Below, in pieces: positions 1-12,382 of a stretch of DNA of 64,000 nt; the stretch's first letter is position 1; each line of letters starts with the position of its first letter. Below the pieces are notes generated by a model. It saw only the letters and a list, made by a program, of their open reading frames with translations. It had not been told where the DNA came from and did no database searches. Made by a program: the position numbers and the translations under genes. Origin of the DNA: Paraphaeosphaeria minitans (taxonomy: Eukaryota > Ascomycota > Dothideomycetes > Pleosporales > Didymosphaeriaceae); the NCBI GenBank assembly GCA_015832175.1, contig WJXW01000001.1, positions 4,774,001-4,838,000 on the forward strand, given 5' to 3'.

Positions 1-296
1 AGAATCTAAATAATAGATTAATAAATAGATTAAACATAAGTATAGAGAGTCTATCTTTGCGTTCCTATATACTAAGCAAAGTCTACTTTATAGGGAGCGC
101 TTTATAGAGAGCGCTCTGTATAAAGTAGTTATATATGTTATGCTCTGCACAGAGCAATTAAGCGCTCTATAGAGAGTAGTTACGTAACTCCTTTGTTTAA
201 GGCGTAGCTGGCATTAAGTCCCCGCTTAATCCTTGCTACGCGCCCGCTAGGTATAAAACTGGCTTCTCGCCATTATGTGGATTTTAGATCCTAACA
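1..296 (-). mobile_element. Gypsy LTR fragment (element Z), cut by window edge
   Basis: This is the last 296 bp of the same 430-bp LTR found at 1551-1980, 7785-8214 and 11953-12382. Position 1 aligns with base 135 of the LTR and the terminal TAACA ends at 296. The next base lies inside the 3' pol region of element A, at the point equivalent to 2798 in element B, so this LTR interrupts A. It is either a solo LTR or the 5' LTR of a whole minus-strand copy lying to the left. The expected 5-bp duplication on this side is TAGTG (297-301). Confidence 0.8.
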
Positions 297-1550
297 TAGT
301 GATATATAGAATACTAGGTGTATCTTTACATCTAGTGGTAGTTCTAACTTATAGTTTACTAGTAATATTTGCTTAGAAATGTAAAATAGTCTAACTTTAA
401 TATAATCTAGTTTCTTATGTTTCCTCTTCTAAGTTTAAAGGTTCTTTATAAGTAAATATACTTTATCCCCCTTCTTTAGCTAAGGTGCTATTTTTTATTT
501 TTAGTTTTAGTATAAAATTAATTACTGCTAAGCTTTCTTAAAATTTTCTTAGAGTTATTAGTATATTTTCTTTATATTTTCTACTATATCTATGGCTTCT
601 TTTGCTTTGATTGTCGTAGGAAATTATTAGTTAAAGAGATATAGGTGTCTTCTATAGTTTATATAGAATAGTGTATGTCCTAATACTGCTAATACTTTGT
701 TATTATAGGCTAACTATGCTATAGGTAGTAATAAAACCTAGTTATTCTTTTAACTGTTACAGTAGATGCGTAGGTACGTTTCTATAGTTTAGTTCGTACG
801 TTCTGTCTGTCCGTCTATTTGTGGATAGTAAGCCGTTAATAATTTTTATTTTATTCTAAGCAGTGCTATAAGTGTTGTCTAATAATTTAACATAAAGAGC
901 TTGTCTCTATTACTAATAATTATTTTTAGGATTCTGTGGTGTCTAATTAGTTAGTCTAGAATAAGAAAAGCGAGTTCCTTTGCTATTATTCTTTTAAGGC
1001 ATAGAATGAGCTTAATATACTTAGTTAGTTAGTAGACTACTACTATTATACTATTGTATTTGATTCCTATTGTTAGATCTTTAGAGTTTAGAATTCCTGT
1101 AATAAAATCTATAGTAATATCTTCCTATAGTGCTGTTAGTATTCTAATTGCTTATATCTCTCTATATTTAAAATATATACTATATTTATTTCTTTAGCAT
1201 TCTATATATTTATAGATGTAAGTTGTTATAGCTTCTTTAATTCCTTTAAAAGTATAATTCCTTTAGATAAGTTCTATTATTTTCGTAATGCCTAGGTGTC
1301 TATACATAGAGTTATTGTGGTATTATTAGATAATCTTAGTCTATAGATATTCTAGAACTTCTTAGTTAATTACTAAAAGTTAATTTAGTTCCGCTATTAG
1401 TTCTAGAGATCTATCTTTAGCTTTGCGAAGAATTGTAGAGAAGGTTTTTTTTTTTTCTCTTACTAGATTACTTTATTAGCTAAGAGCGTTTACTCTACTA
1501 TTTTCTTTTCTAGCTATATAGATGATTTTAAACTTGTACTACCTTATAGT
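297..1550 (-). pseudogene. Gypsy element A, integrase part of pol (left fragment)
   Basis: This stretch is collinear with 2798-4051 of element B and encodes, on the minus strand, the integrase core up to the end of RNase H. The frame is full of TAG/TAA stops of RIP type. The right end stops at TATAGT, where element B is inserted, and the rest of A resumes at 8215. The bases ATAGT at 1546-1550 are repeated at 8215-8219 and form the target-site duplication of B. Confidence 0.85.
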
Positions 1551-1980
1551 TGTTAAATCCAAGAGGGTAGCTAGTCCTAAAGGGTTAAGGTTAGTTCTTG
1601 GGCAGGAGTACTTATAGAAGGTAGAAGGTCTTATTAATATAATAGTATCTTACAAAGTGTAACAAGTTAACAATTTAGTCTGCTAGAATCTAAACAATAG
1701 ATTAATAAACAGATTAAACACAAGTATAGAGAGTCTATCCTTGCGTTCCTATATACTAAGCAAAGTCCGCTCTGTAAAAAGCGCTCTGTAGAGAGCGCTC
1801 TATGTAGAGTAGTTATATATATTATACTCTGCACAGAGCAATTAAGCGCTCTATAGAGAGTAGTTACGTAACTTCTTTATTTAAGGCATAGCTAGTATTA
1901 AGTCCCCGCTTAATTCTTACTACGCGCCCGCTAGATATAAAACTAGCTTCCTACTATTATGTAGATTTTAGATCCTAACA
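1551..1980 (-). repeat. 3' LTR of element B
   Basis: This 430-bp LTR starts TGTTAAATCC and ends GATCCTAACA as read on the plus strand, so both termini are intact TG...CA. The next bases (1981 on) are the complement of the polypurine tract, which fixes this copy as the 3' LTR of a minus-strand element. Confidence 0.92.
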
Positions 1981-2090
1981 TTATCCCCTCTCTTTTATAG
2001 ATTTGTCCTAAATTACATATCTAGACCTTAGCTATTGTTACGTAAGCCGTCCTACTAACCCTGCTTACTATAAGTACGTCTATTAGTATT

Positions 2091-2570
2091 ATGCCTAGTA
2101 ACTCTACTGTTTAAAAACATTAATTATATTATAAGATCTAAGAAGCTAACATTATTATAGAGAGCCTTTATATTAATTACAGTTTTAAAAGTTCTGTTTA
2201 CTATATTATACTAGGTTTAGGTTTAAAGTGTTCTAAATGTATTCGCTTAGGTTATCTGTGTGTGAACATAAGCTAGTTATTACTAGATAAGACTTATAAG
2301 GAGTATAAAAAGAAGGTTAAGGAGGATAAGAAAGCGTTGTCTCTCCTAATAGTGCAGTTATTACGAAATAAGAAAATACTAGCTTAGGCTAAAGAGTGTA
2401 CTTATAAGAAAATATTATATCTAGCTATAGAAATAACTGCGGATAGTAAGGACGTAAATACAGATACTATTAATTATCCTACTACTACAGCGACTGTTAG
2501 TTACTCTACAGTAATGTGGTTAACGCTTAATATAGTAGACACTATAGCGTTAGTACTGCAATCCTCCTAG
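2091..2570 (+). pseudogene. Antisense accessory ORF of gypsy element B (159 codons, RIP-disrupted)
   Basis: The frame lies on the strand opposite gag-pol, between the chromodomain end of pol and the polypurine tract. It starts with an ATG followed by Pro-Ser-Asn-Ser-Thr and ends at TAG 2568-2570. It holds five internal stops, all explainable by C-to-T or G-to-A changes, and no indel relative to element E. Around the middle there is a Cys-x2-Cys-x6-Cys motif (Leu-Lys-Cys-Ser-Lys-Cys). A Lys/Glu-rich stretch follows that looks like a coiled coil. I do not recognise the family. The triad spacing recalls half of a fungal Zn2Cys6 cluster, but that is only a resemblance. The same frame is found in C and E, and its start in F. 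Confidence 0.75.
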
Positions 2571-2585
2571 GTATATTTGTGTTTC

Positions 2586-5500
2586 TAATAGAATTCTTTA
2601 ATCTTTTGCTAATAGTTTCCTAAATTGTTTTTTAGTTCCTAGGTGTTTTCGCTATGTGGGTAACCTTTCCACTTAATAAGGTACGTGTTGTTATACTAAT
2701 TGTATCCTAGAATTCTTTTAACCTTAAATTCATTTTCTTCCTTAGTCTAGTAGTAGAAGGTGGTTTCAACTAGTGTATTAGGGTCTACTGGTTCTAGTAG
2801 TGATACGTGGAATACTAGGTGTATCTTTGCATCTAGTAGTAGTTCCAACTTATAGTTTACTAGTAATATTTGCTTAGAAATATAAAATAGTCTAACCTTA
2901 ATATAATCTAGTTTCTTATGTTTCCTCTTCTAAGTTTAAAGGTTCTTTATAAGTAGATATGCTTTATCCCCCTTTTTTAGCTAAAGTACTATTTTTTGTT
3001 TTTAGTTTTAGTATAAAATTAATTGCTGCTAAGCTTTCTTAAGATTCTCTTAGAGTTGTTAGTGTATTTTCTTTATATTTTCTACTATATTTATAGCTTC
3101 TTTTACTTTAATTATCGTAGGAAATTGTTCGTTAAAGAGATGTGGGTGTCTTCTATAGTTTGTATAGAATAGTGTATGTCCTAATGCTACTAATACTTTA
3201 TTATTATAGGCTAACTGTGCTATAAGTAGTAATAAAACCTAGTTATTCTTTTAACTATTATAGTAGATGCGTAGGTACGTTTCTATAGTTTAGTTTATAG
3301 GTTCTATCTGTCTGTCTGTTTATAGATAGTAAGCTATTAATAATTTTTGTTTTGTTCTAAGCAGTGCCATAAGCGTTATTTAATAATTCAACGTAAAGAG
3401 CTTGTCTCTATCGCTAATAATTATTTTTAGGATTCTGTAGTATCTAATTAGTTAGTCTAGGATAAGAAAAGCAAGTTCCTTTACTGTTATTCTTTTAAGG
3501 CATAAAATAAGCTTAACATACTTAGTTAGTTAGTAGACTACTACTAGTATACTGTTGTATTTAATTCCTGTTATTAGATCCTTAGAGTTTAGAATTCCTA
3601 TAACAAAATCTATAGTAATATCTTCCTATAGTGCTGTTAGTATTCTAATTGCTTACATCTCTCTATATTTAAGATATATACTATGTTTGTTTCTCTAGTA
3701 TTCTACACATTTATAGATATAAGTTGTTATAGCTTCCTTAATTCCTTTAAAGGTGTATTTCCTTTAGATAAGTTCTATTGTTTTTGTAATGCCTAGGTGT
3801 TTGTATATAGGGTCATTATAGTATTGTTAGATAATCTTAGTCTGTAGATGTTCTGGAACTTCTTAGTTAATTACTAAAAGTTAATTTAGTTCTACTATTA
3901 GTTCTAGAGATCTATCTTTAGCTTTACGAAGGATTGCAGAGAAGGTTTTTTCCTTTTCTCTTACTAGATCACTTTGTTAGCTAAGAGCGTCTACTCTGCT
4001 ATTTTCTTTTCTAGCTATATAGATAATTTTGAACTTATACTACCCTATAGTTTACAACTATCTTTATTATTATAGCGTAAGTTCTTTTATTGTTGTGAAC
4101 CTTAAAAGGTTCTTATAATCTATATAGATTTCTAGCGTTAAGTAACTAAGCGCGTAAATCCTCTAGTGCTTTAAGGCTTTAATAATAGCGTAGAGTTCTT
4201 TATTATATATGTTGTATTATGTTTTAGCGTTATTAAATTTGCATAAGTAATAGGCAATTAGGTGCTATTTGCTATTACATTCTTATTTAGCGTAGGCGCC
4301 TAGCGTAAGATTGCTAGCGTCTATTTTAAAGCGCAGTAGTTTATCGCTTCTAAAATAAATAAGGATAGGTTCTATAATACATACTATCTTAAGGAGTTAG
4401 AATAACATTCCGCACTTATTTATCTATTTAAAGGGTACGTCCTTCTTTGTAAGATTTATTAAAAGTATTGTAACTTTTACGTAATCTTAAATAAATTGTT
4501 AATTAAATCTATAGAATTCTAAGAATTCTTAGATATTCTTAGCTATTTTTAGTATTAGCTAGTTCTTAATATATTTAACTTTACTTAGTGCTATCTTAAT
4601 TCCTTTTATAGTAATAATATGTCCTAGGAATTTAAGTTATTTAACGTTAAACTTGTATTTCTTAAGTTTAATGTAAAGGCATACTTTGTCTAGTGCTTCT
4701 AGTACTGTCTATATATGCTTAGTGTGGTCTAATTTATTTTTAGAAAAGACAAGGATATCGTCTATATACGCAATAACAAATATGTCTAGATATTTATAGA
4801 GTACGTTATTAATAAGTGCTATAAAAGCTGCTAGTGCGTTTGTAAGTCTAAATAGCATAACTTTATACTTAAATAGTCTATAGCGTAATTAAAATACTAT
4901 TTTCTATTCTTCACCTTTTTTAATTTGTATAAGGTGGTAACTGTCTCTTAGATCTATTATTGTGAATATCTTAGCTTAAGATAGTTAATCTTATAGCTCT
5001 ATAATATTTAGTAGTAAATATTAGTTCTTTATTATTATATTGTTAAGTTATTAGTAGTTAACGTATAGTCTGTCTAATCTATCCTTTTTCTTAATAAACA
5101 TGAAAGGGCTTACTACTAGTGACTTTAATAGTTATATATATCCTTTCTTAAGGTTTATCTTAATAAAATCATGTTCTTTAAGGAGTTCTTCTCTTATCTT
5201 ACTATATAGTAGTCTAAAGGGTGGCGTCTTCTTTTCTTCTAGGTCTATTATAAGATCCTAAGGTTAATATTTAGGTAGGTTTACTTTTCCCTCTTTTTCT
5301 ATAAATATGTGTATCTATTTCCTATACTCTCTTAGTAAAGTAAAAGGTGTACTATTGTCCTCCTTCTTGCGCTTTTTAACCTAGTAGTTCCTGCTAGCGT
5401 CTACTAAGGTGTGTTTCTGTTTTTTAACTATCTATTGTAGTATTATATTATTAATAACTCCCTTATTTACTATTATTTTTAGTTAATGCGTAGGCTTTGC

Positions 5501-7784
5501 TTATAATACATAATTACAGCGGTTAAATAATATTTTCTTTGTACCCTAGTTAATCTGTAGGTTGTGTATTATTAACTAAGGTAATTCTAAGACTAACTTA
5601 TGCTTAGATCCTAGTAAGACATCTAAGGTAAGTTCCTCTTTATGTCCTTGGACTATTATTATGGTAGTGACCTCCTAGTATATTTAAGGTGTCTTAGGCA
5701 TTAGGGATCTATTCGCGATATAGACAATATAGGGTACTTTTTTCTCTAATATTATAAGTCCTGGTTATCTTATTATTTAATAAGATATAAAGTTCTTTCC
5801 TACTTCTAAGTCTATAAGAGCTTAAGCCTATATTCTTTTAAGCTGTACTAGTAGCTTAACTAATACTATGCTTACTATAGTATTTAATTTAATAAAGGCG
5901 TTTTCTTGTCTAAGTTTAGGCCTAAAAAAGACATCTATTTATATAGGTTGTAGTTAAGTTCTAGTGCCTAGTATGTGTTTTTAAGCATCTGCTTCTATTG
6001 TTACTCTTAAGTACGTAACTTATATAGATTGTCTTTTTCTTCTTCTTTCTATAAGGATATTCTTCTATTTTTTCTTCCGCAGTCTTTACTATTCCTGTGT
6101 ACTAGTTAAATTAGTAGTTCTGTTATTACTTCTTATGTAGGGTAGTTTGCAAAGCTGTCCAAGTATTTAGCTATATAGTAGTATTTACAGTTTTAGTTTA
6201 GACACGTATACTAGTATAGTTATATATAGTCTCTATTAATAAGTATATTACAGCATTTGTTGCCTTTTAGTGTAAGGTAAGGAAAGTATTTTACTTATTA
6301 TTTATTCTAGAGGTGTTTATTGTAAGCTGTAATAGGGTAGTCTGTCTATATCTATCTATAGCGTAATTTCCTTCTAGGTTATTTTTTATTCTCTTCTTTC
6401 TTTGCCTTATATTATGTATATATTAGTTCTTCGTAATACGTCTATATATAGAATTAGTGTGTAGGATTTTAGTAGTCTAGGTAGTACTTTAGTACGTAGT
6501 CTAACTTTTTATTTTTATAGGGTTGCATTCCTTTTAGTGCCTAGGGGGGTTCTATGTAGTCCTAAACATTTAGTTTGTACTTAGGTGATATAGGGTTGTC
6601 TTCTTCCTGCCTACTTTGTGGGTAAAGAGTAGGAGATCTTGGTATCTCTTCTACGTCTTCTGTGTTGTAGTATACATTAGAGTTATCTTCTAGATCTTTA
6701 TATAGTTATAAGTTAGGTAAATCTAATTACTTACTTTGCTCTAGTGTAACGTATTAGTAATTAAATAGCGTTATAATAACTTCCTATTTCTTATTAAGTT
6801 CTTAGTCCTTAATAGTTAGTATATTTAACTTAGTTTAATAGACTTTATTCTTTAATCTACAGTTCCTAGCTATATAGCCTAGTTTGCCACATGTAAAGTA
6901 TTTATAGGTCTTAGTTATTAATTATTAACTTCTATTAGAGACATGTTTATTAGGCTGCTTAGGGCCTATTCTTCCTCTTTTTTCTTTGCCTAAGTAGTTA
7001 AACTAGACATCTTCTATTAGTTTATATCTCTAGTAGTTCCTTAGCTGTTGCTTTTAGACGATTCTAATAAGGTTCTTATAAACTATTTTTACTAGTTATC
7101 TAAAGCTTATTGCCCTAGGGTTTTAGTAGAGCTCCTATTACAGTAAAAACCACTCTTTGTTAATTCTAATAGTTTCTTTGTATAGTTCTTTAAGGTTAGC
7201 GATTTGTGCACTACTATATAAGAGTTCCTTACGTAGTTTCTATTTAAGTTCTTATTTATATATATCCTAGAGAGATTTATTATCTTAGTTAAGTTATATA
7301 GTGTATCTGTAAAACTTAGCTGTATACTTAGCTACTAATTATTTCTAAGTTATAGTCTAAATCTTTGCTTTTATAATAAAGTTCTTATTAGTAATTTTAA
7401 AGAGTTGCTTAAGGTATTTTTTAAAGTTATTATAATTCTTAATAATATTAACTGTATTAGCGTGCTTGTTTGCGTAATTATTATTATTATTGTTGTAGTC
7501 TATTGCTAGGTACTTTTTAAGGTAAAGATGGATTTATAATCCTATATCTCTTTATATATATATCGCTGCGAAGATAACTTTCTTTTTGTCTTTAAGGGGT
7601 TTATCTAAGTTAAAGAAGTAGAGGTCTAACTAGAGAATCTAGATGTTAGTTTAAGATTATTTACTAAGGTAGAGATTAGGTTTATACGCCTTATTACTAT
7701 CTTTTATAGGAGTAATCTTAGTAGCACCTAAAGCTGTAGAAGAGGTAGAAGTTTGTAAAGTACTTATATTAAGGGTGTTTAAGA
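2586..7784 (-). pseudogene. gag-pol of gypsy element B, RIP-inactivated
   Basis: Reading the minus strand, the region gives a gag capsid-like section, a CCHC-type zinc knuckle near 6860-6901 and a retropepsin with its Asp-x-Gly near 5805-5812. Reverse transcriptase follows with its Tyr-Ile-Asp-Asp equivalent near 4757-4770. RNase H, integrase and a C-terminal chromodomain (Val-Lys-Trp-Lys-Gly-Tyr equivalent) come next, ending near 2586. The domain order with integrase after RNase H and a terminal chromodomain defines a Ty3/gypsy chromovirus. Stops are very frequent (TAG/TAA in place of TGG, CAG, CAA), as expected for RIP. No frame longer than about 70 codons survives. Confidence 0.88.
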
Positions 7785-8214
7785 TATTAAATCTAAGAGG
7801 GTAGCTAGTCCTAAAGGGTTAAGGTTAGTTCTTAGGTAGAAGTACTTATAGAAGGTAGAAGGTCTTGTTAATATAATAGTATCTTATAAAGTGTAATAAG
7901 TTAATAATTTAGTCTACTAGAATCTAAACGATAGATTAATAAACAGATTAAATATAAGTATAGAGAGTCTATCCTCGCGTTTCTATATACTAAGCAAAGT
8001 CTGCTCTATAGGGAGCGCTCTGTAGAGAGCGCTCTATACAGAGCAGTTATGTGTATTATACTCTGCACAGAGTAATTAAGCGCTCTATAGAGAGTAGTTA
8101 CGTAACTCCTTTGTTTAAGGCGTAGCTGGCATTAAGTCCCCGCTCGATCCTTGCTACGCGCCCACTAGGTACAAAACCAGCTTCCTACCATTATGTGGAT
8201 TTCAGATCCTAATA
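7785..8214 (-). repeat. 5' LTR of element B
   Basis: This 430-bp copy is collinear with 1551-1980, with both termini altered by RIP (TATTAAATC start, CCTAATA end). It is followed directly by ATAGT, the right-hand target duplication. Confidence 0.9.
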
Positions 8215-11200
8215 ATAGTTTATAACTATCTTTGTTGTTATAGCGTAAGTTCTTTTATTGTTGTGAACCTTAGAAGGTTCTTATAATCTATGTAGATTTT
8301 TAGTGTTAAGTAACTAAGCGCGTAAATCTTTTAGTGCTTTAAGGCTTTAATAATAGCGTAGAGTTTTTTATTATGTATATTATATTGTGTTTTAGCGTTA
8401 TTAAATTTATATAAGTAATAGGTAATTAGGTGCTATTTGCTATTACATTCTTATTTAGTGTAGGCGCCTAGCGTAAGATCGCTAGCGTTTGTTTTAAAGC
8501 GCAGTAGTTTATTACTTCTAAAATAAATAAGGATAGGTTCTATAATACATACTATCTTAAGGAGTTAGAATAATATTCTGCACTTATCTATCTATTTAAA
8601 GGGTACATCTTTCTTTGTAAGATTTATTAAGGGTATTATAACCTTTATATAATCTTGGATAAATTGTTAATTAAATCTACAGAATCCTAAGAATTCTTAG
8701 ATATTCTTAGCTGTCTATAGTATTAGCTAGTTCTTAATATATTTAACTTTACTTAGTGCTATCTTAATTCCTTCTGTAGTAATAATATGTCCTAGGAATT
8801 TAAGTTGTTTAACGTTAAACTTATATTTCTTAAGTTTAATATAAAGGCATACTTTGTCTAGTGCTTCTAGTACTATCTATACATGCTTAGTGTGGTCTAA
8901 TTCGTTTTTAGAAAAGACAAGGATATTATCTATATACGCGATAACAAATATGTCTAGATGTTTACAAAGTATATTATTAATAAGTGCTATAAAAGCTGCT
9001 AGTGCGTTTGTAAGTCTAAATAGCATAACCTTGTACTTAAATAGTCTATAGTGTAATTAAAACGCTGTTTTCTATTCTTCACCTTTCTTAATTTATATAA
9101 GGTGGTAACTGTCTCTTAGATCTATTATTATAAATATCTTAGCTTAAGATAGTTAATCTTATAGCTCTATAATATTTAGTAGTAAATATTAGTTCTTTAT
9201 TATTATATTGTTAAGTTATTAGTAGTTAACGTATAGTCTGTCTAATCTATCCTTTTTCTTAATAAACATGAAAGGGCTTACTACTAGTGACTTTAATAGT
9301 TATATATATCCTTTCTTAAGGTTTATCTTAATAAAATCATGTTCTTTAAGGAGTTCTTCTCTTATCTTACTATATAGTAGTCTAAAGGGTGGCGTCTTCT
9401 TTTCTTCTAGGTCTATTATAAGATCCTAAGGTTAATGTTCTAGTAGGTTTGCTTTTTCTTCCTTTTCCGTGAATATGTGTGTCTATTTCCTATACTCTTT
9501 TAGTAAGGTAAAGGGTGTACTGTTGTCCTTTTTCTTACGCTTCTTAACCTAGTAGTTTCTACTAGCGTTTACTAAAGTGTGCTTCTGTTTTTTAACTGTC
9601 TATTATAGTATTATATTGTTAATAACTCCCTTATCTACTATTATTTTTAGTTAATATATAGGCTTTACTTACAATGCATAATTATAGCGTTTAAATAATA
9701 TTTTCTTTATACCCTAGTTAATCTATAGGTTGTGTATTATTAACTAAGGTAATTCTAAGACTAACTTATGCTTAGATCCTAGTAAGATATCTAAAGTAAG
9801 TTCCTCTCTATGTCCTTAGACTATTATTATAGTAGTAACCTCTTAGTATATTTAAGGTGTCTTAGGTATTAGGGATCTATTCGCGACATAGATAATATAG
9901 GGTACTTTTTTCTCTAATATTATAAGTCTTGCTTATTTTGCTATCTAATAAGATATAAAGTTCCTTCCTACTCTTAAGTCTATAAGAGCTTAAGCCTGTA
10001 TTCCTTTAAGCTATACTAGTAGCTTAACTAATACTATGCTTACTGTAGTATTTAATTTAATAAAGGCATTTTCTTGTCTAAGTTTAGGCCTAAAAAAGAT
10101 ATCTATTTGTGTAGGTTATAGTTAAGTTCTAGTGCCTAGTATACGTTTCTAAGCATCCGCTTCTGTTATTACTTTTAAGTACATAACTTATGTAGATTGT
10201 CTTCTTCTTTTTCTTTCTATAAAGATATTCTTCTGTTTTTTCTTCTGCAGTCTTTACTGTTCCTATATACTAGTTAAATTAGTAGTTCTATTGTTACTTC
10301 TTACATAGGGTAGTTTACAAAGCTGTCTAAGTGTTTAGCTATGTAGTAGTATTTATAGTCTTAGTTTAGACACATGTACTAGTATAGTTATATATAGTCT
10401 CTATTAATAAGTATGTTGTAGCATTTATTACCCTTTAGCGTGAGGTAAGGAAAGTATTTTACTTATTATTTATCCTAGAGGTGTTTATTGTAAGCTGCGA
10501 TAGGGTAGTCTATCTATATTTATCTATAGCGCAATTTCTTTCTAGGTTATTTCTTATTTTCTTTTTTCTCTATTTTATATTATGCGTATATTAGTTCTTC
10601 GCAATACGTCTATATACAGAATTAGTGTGTAGGATTTTAGTAGTCTAGGTAGTACTTTAGTATGTAGTCTAACTTCTTATTTTTGTAGGGTTACATTCTT
10701 TTTAGTGCCTAGTAGGGTTCTATGTAGTCCTAAATATTTAGTTTATACTTAGGTAATATAGGGTTATCTTCTTCCTGCCTACTTTGTGGGTAAAGAGTAG
10801 GAGATCTTAGTATCTCTTCTACGTCTTCTGTGTTATAGTATATGTTAGAGTTATCTTCTAGATCTTTGTATAGTTATAAGTTAGGTAAATCTAATTACTT
10901 ACTTTACTCTAGTGTAATGTGTTAGTAACTAAATAGTGTTATAATAACTTCTTATTCCTTATTAAGTTCTTAGTCCTTAATAGTTAGTATATTTAACTTA
11001 GTTTAATAGACTTTGTTCTTTAATCTACAGTTCCTAGCTATGTGGCCTAGTTTACTATATATAAAGTATTTATAGGTCTTAGTTATTAATTATTAACTTC
11101 TATTAGAGACGCGTTTATTAGGCTACTTAGGGCCTATCTTTCCTTTTTTTCCTTTACTTAAGTAGTTAAACTAGACATCTTCTATTAGTTTATATCTCTA

Positions 11201-12382
11201 GTAGTTCCTTAGCTATTGCTTTTAGATAATTCTAATAGGGTTTTTATAAACTATTCTTACTAGTTGTCTAAAGCTTATTGCCTTAGGGTTTTAGTAGAGC
11301 TCCTGTTATAGTAAAAACTACTCTTTATTAATTCTAATAGTTTCTTTATATAGTTCTTTAAGGTTAGTAATTTGTGCACTACTACGTAAGAGTTCCTCGC
11401 ATAGTTTCTGTTTAAGTCCTTGTTTGTACATATCCTAGAGAGATTTATTATCCTAGTTAAGTTACATAGCGTATCTGCGAAACTTAGCTATATACTTAGC
11501 TGCTAATTATTTCTAAGTTATAGTCTAAATCTTTACTTTTATAATAGAGTCCTTATTAGTAATTCTAAAAAGTTGCTTAAGGCATTTCTTAAAGTTATTA
11601 TAATTTTTAATAATATTAACTGTATTAGCGTGCTTGTTTACGTAATTATTATTATTATTATTATAGTCTATTCCTAGGTACTTTTTAAGGTAAAGATAGA
11701 TTTATAATCCTACATCTCTTTGCATATATATTACTGTAAAGATAACTTTTTTTTTGTCTTTAAAGGGTTTATCTAAGTTAAAGAAGTAGAGGTCTAACTA
11801 GAGAATCTAGACGTTAGTTTAAGATTATTTACTAAAGTAGAGATTAGGTTTCTGCGCCTTACTGCTATTCTTTATAAGAGTAATCTTAGCAGCACCTAAA
11901 GCTGTAGAAGAGGTAGGAGTTTGTAAAGTACTTATATTAAGGGTGTTTAAGATATTAAATCTAAAAGGGTAGCTAGTCCTAAAGGGTTAAAGTTAGTTCT
12001 TAGGTAGGAGTACTTATAGAAGGTAGAAGGTCTTGTTAATATAATAGTATTTTACGAAGTGTAATAAGTTAATAATTTAGTTTACTAGAATCTAAATAAT
12101 AGATTAATAAACAGATTAAATATAAGTATAGAGAGTCTATCCTCGCGTTCCTATATACTAAGTAAAGTCCGCTCTGTAGGGAGCGCTCTATAGAGAGCGC
12201 TCTGTATAGAGTGGTTACGTGTGTTATACTCTGCATAGAGCAATTAAGCGCTCTATAGAGAGTAGTTACGTAACTTCTTTGTTTGAGGCGTAGCTAGTAT
12301 TAAGTCCCCGCTTAATCCTTGCTACGCGCCCGCTAGGTACAAAACTAGCTTTCCGCCATTATGTGGATTTCAGATCCTAATA
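8215..12382 (-). mobile_element. Gypsy element A, right part (RNase H through 5' LTR)
   Basis: This segment is collinear with 4047-8214 of element B at a constant offset of 4168 bp. On the minus strand it carries 5' LTR (11953-12382), gag, zinc knuckle, protease, reverse transcriptase and the start of RNase H. With 297-1550 it forms one element split by B. It interrupts the gag of element C; its right-hand target duplication should be TATAA (12383-12387), whose partner lies left of the window. All frames are broken by RIP stops. Short open frames such as 8854-9051 are chance frames antisense to pol. Confidence 0.88.
11953..12382 (-). repeat. 5' LTR of element A
   Basis: This 430-bp LTR is homologous to those of B, E and Z. 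Termini are TATTAAATC at the left and GATCCTAATA at the right, both one RIP transition away from TG...CA. Confidence 0.9.

Larger units (their letters stand above)
1551..8214 (-). mobile_element. Full-length Ty3/gypsy chromovirus, element B (6664 bp)
   Basis: A complete LTR retrotransposon lies on the minus strand, with 430-bp LTRs at 1551-1980 and 7785-8214. The ends are TG...CA, or TA in copies changed by RIP. A pyrimidine run at 1984-1996 is the polypurine tract seen from the other strand. It is flanked by a perfect 5-bp duplication, ATAGT, at 1546-1550 and 8215-8219. The internal order on the minus strand is gag, zinc knuckle, protease, reverse transcriptase, RNase H, integrase and chromodomain. 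It has exactly the same length as element E, and motif positions map one to one, so the two differ by substitutions rather than indels. It sits inside element A. Coding potential is destroyed by RIP-type transitions. Confidence 0.93.

Noticed and set aside
8854..9051. Open frame of 65 codons on the plus strand
   Set aside because: It lies antisense to the reverse transcriptase region of element A, at the same place as the minus-strand frame 22554-22736 in element E. It has no Cys or start conservation and follows from the composition of pol.
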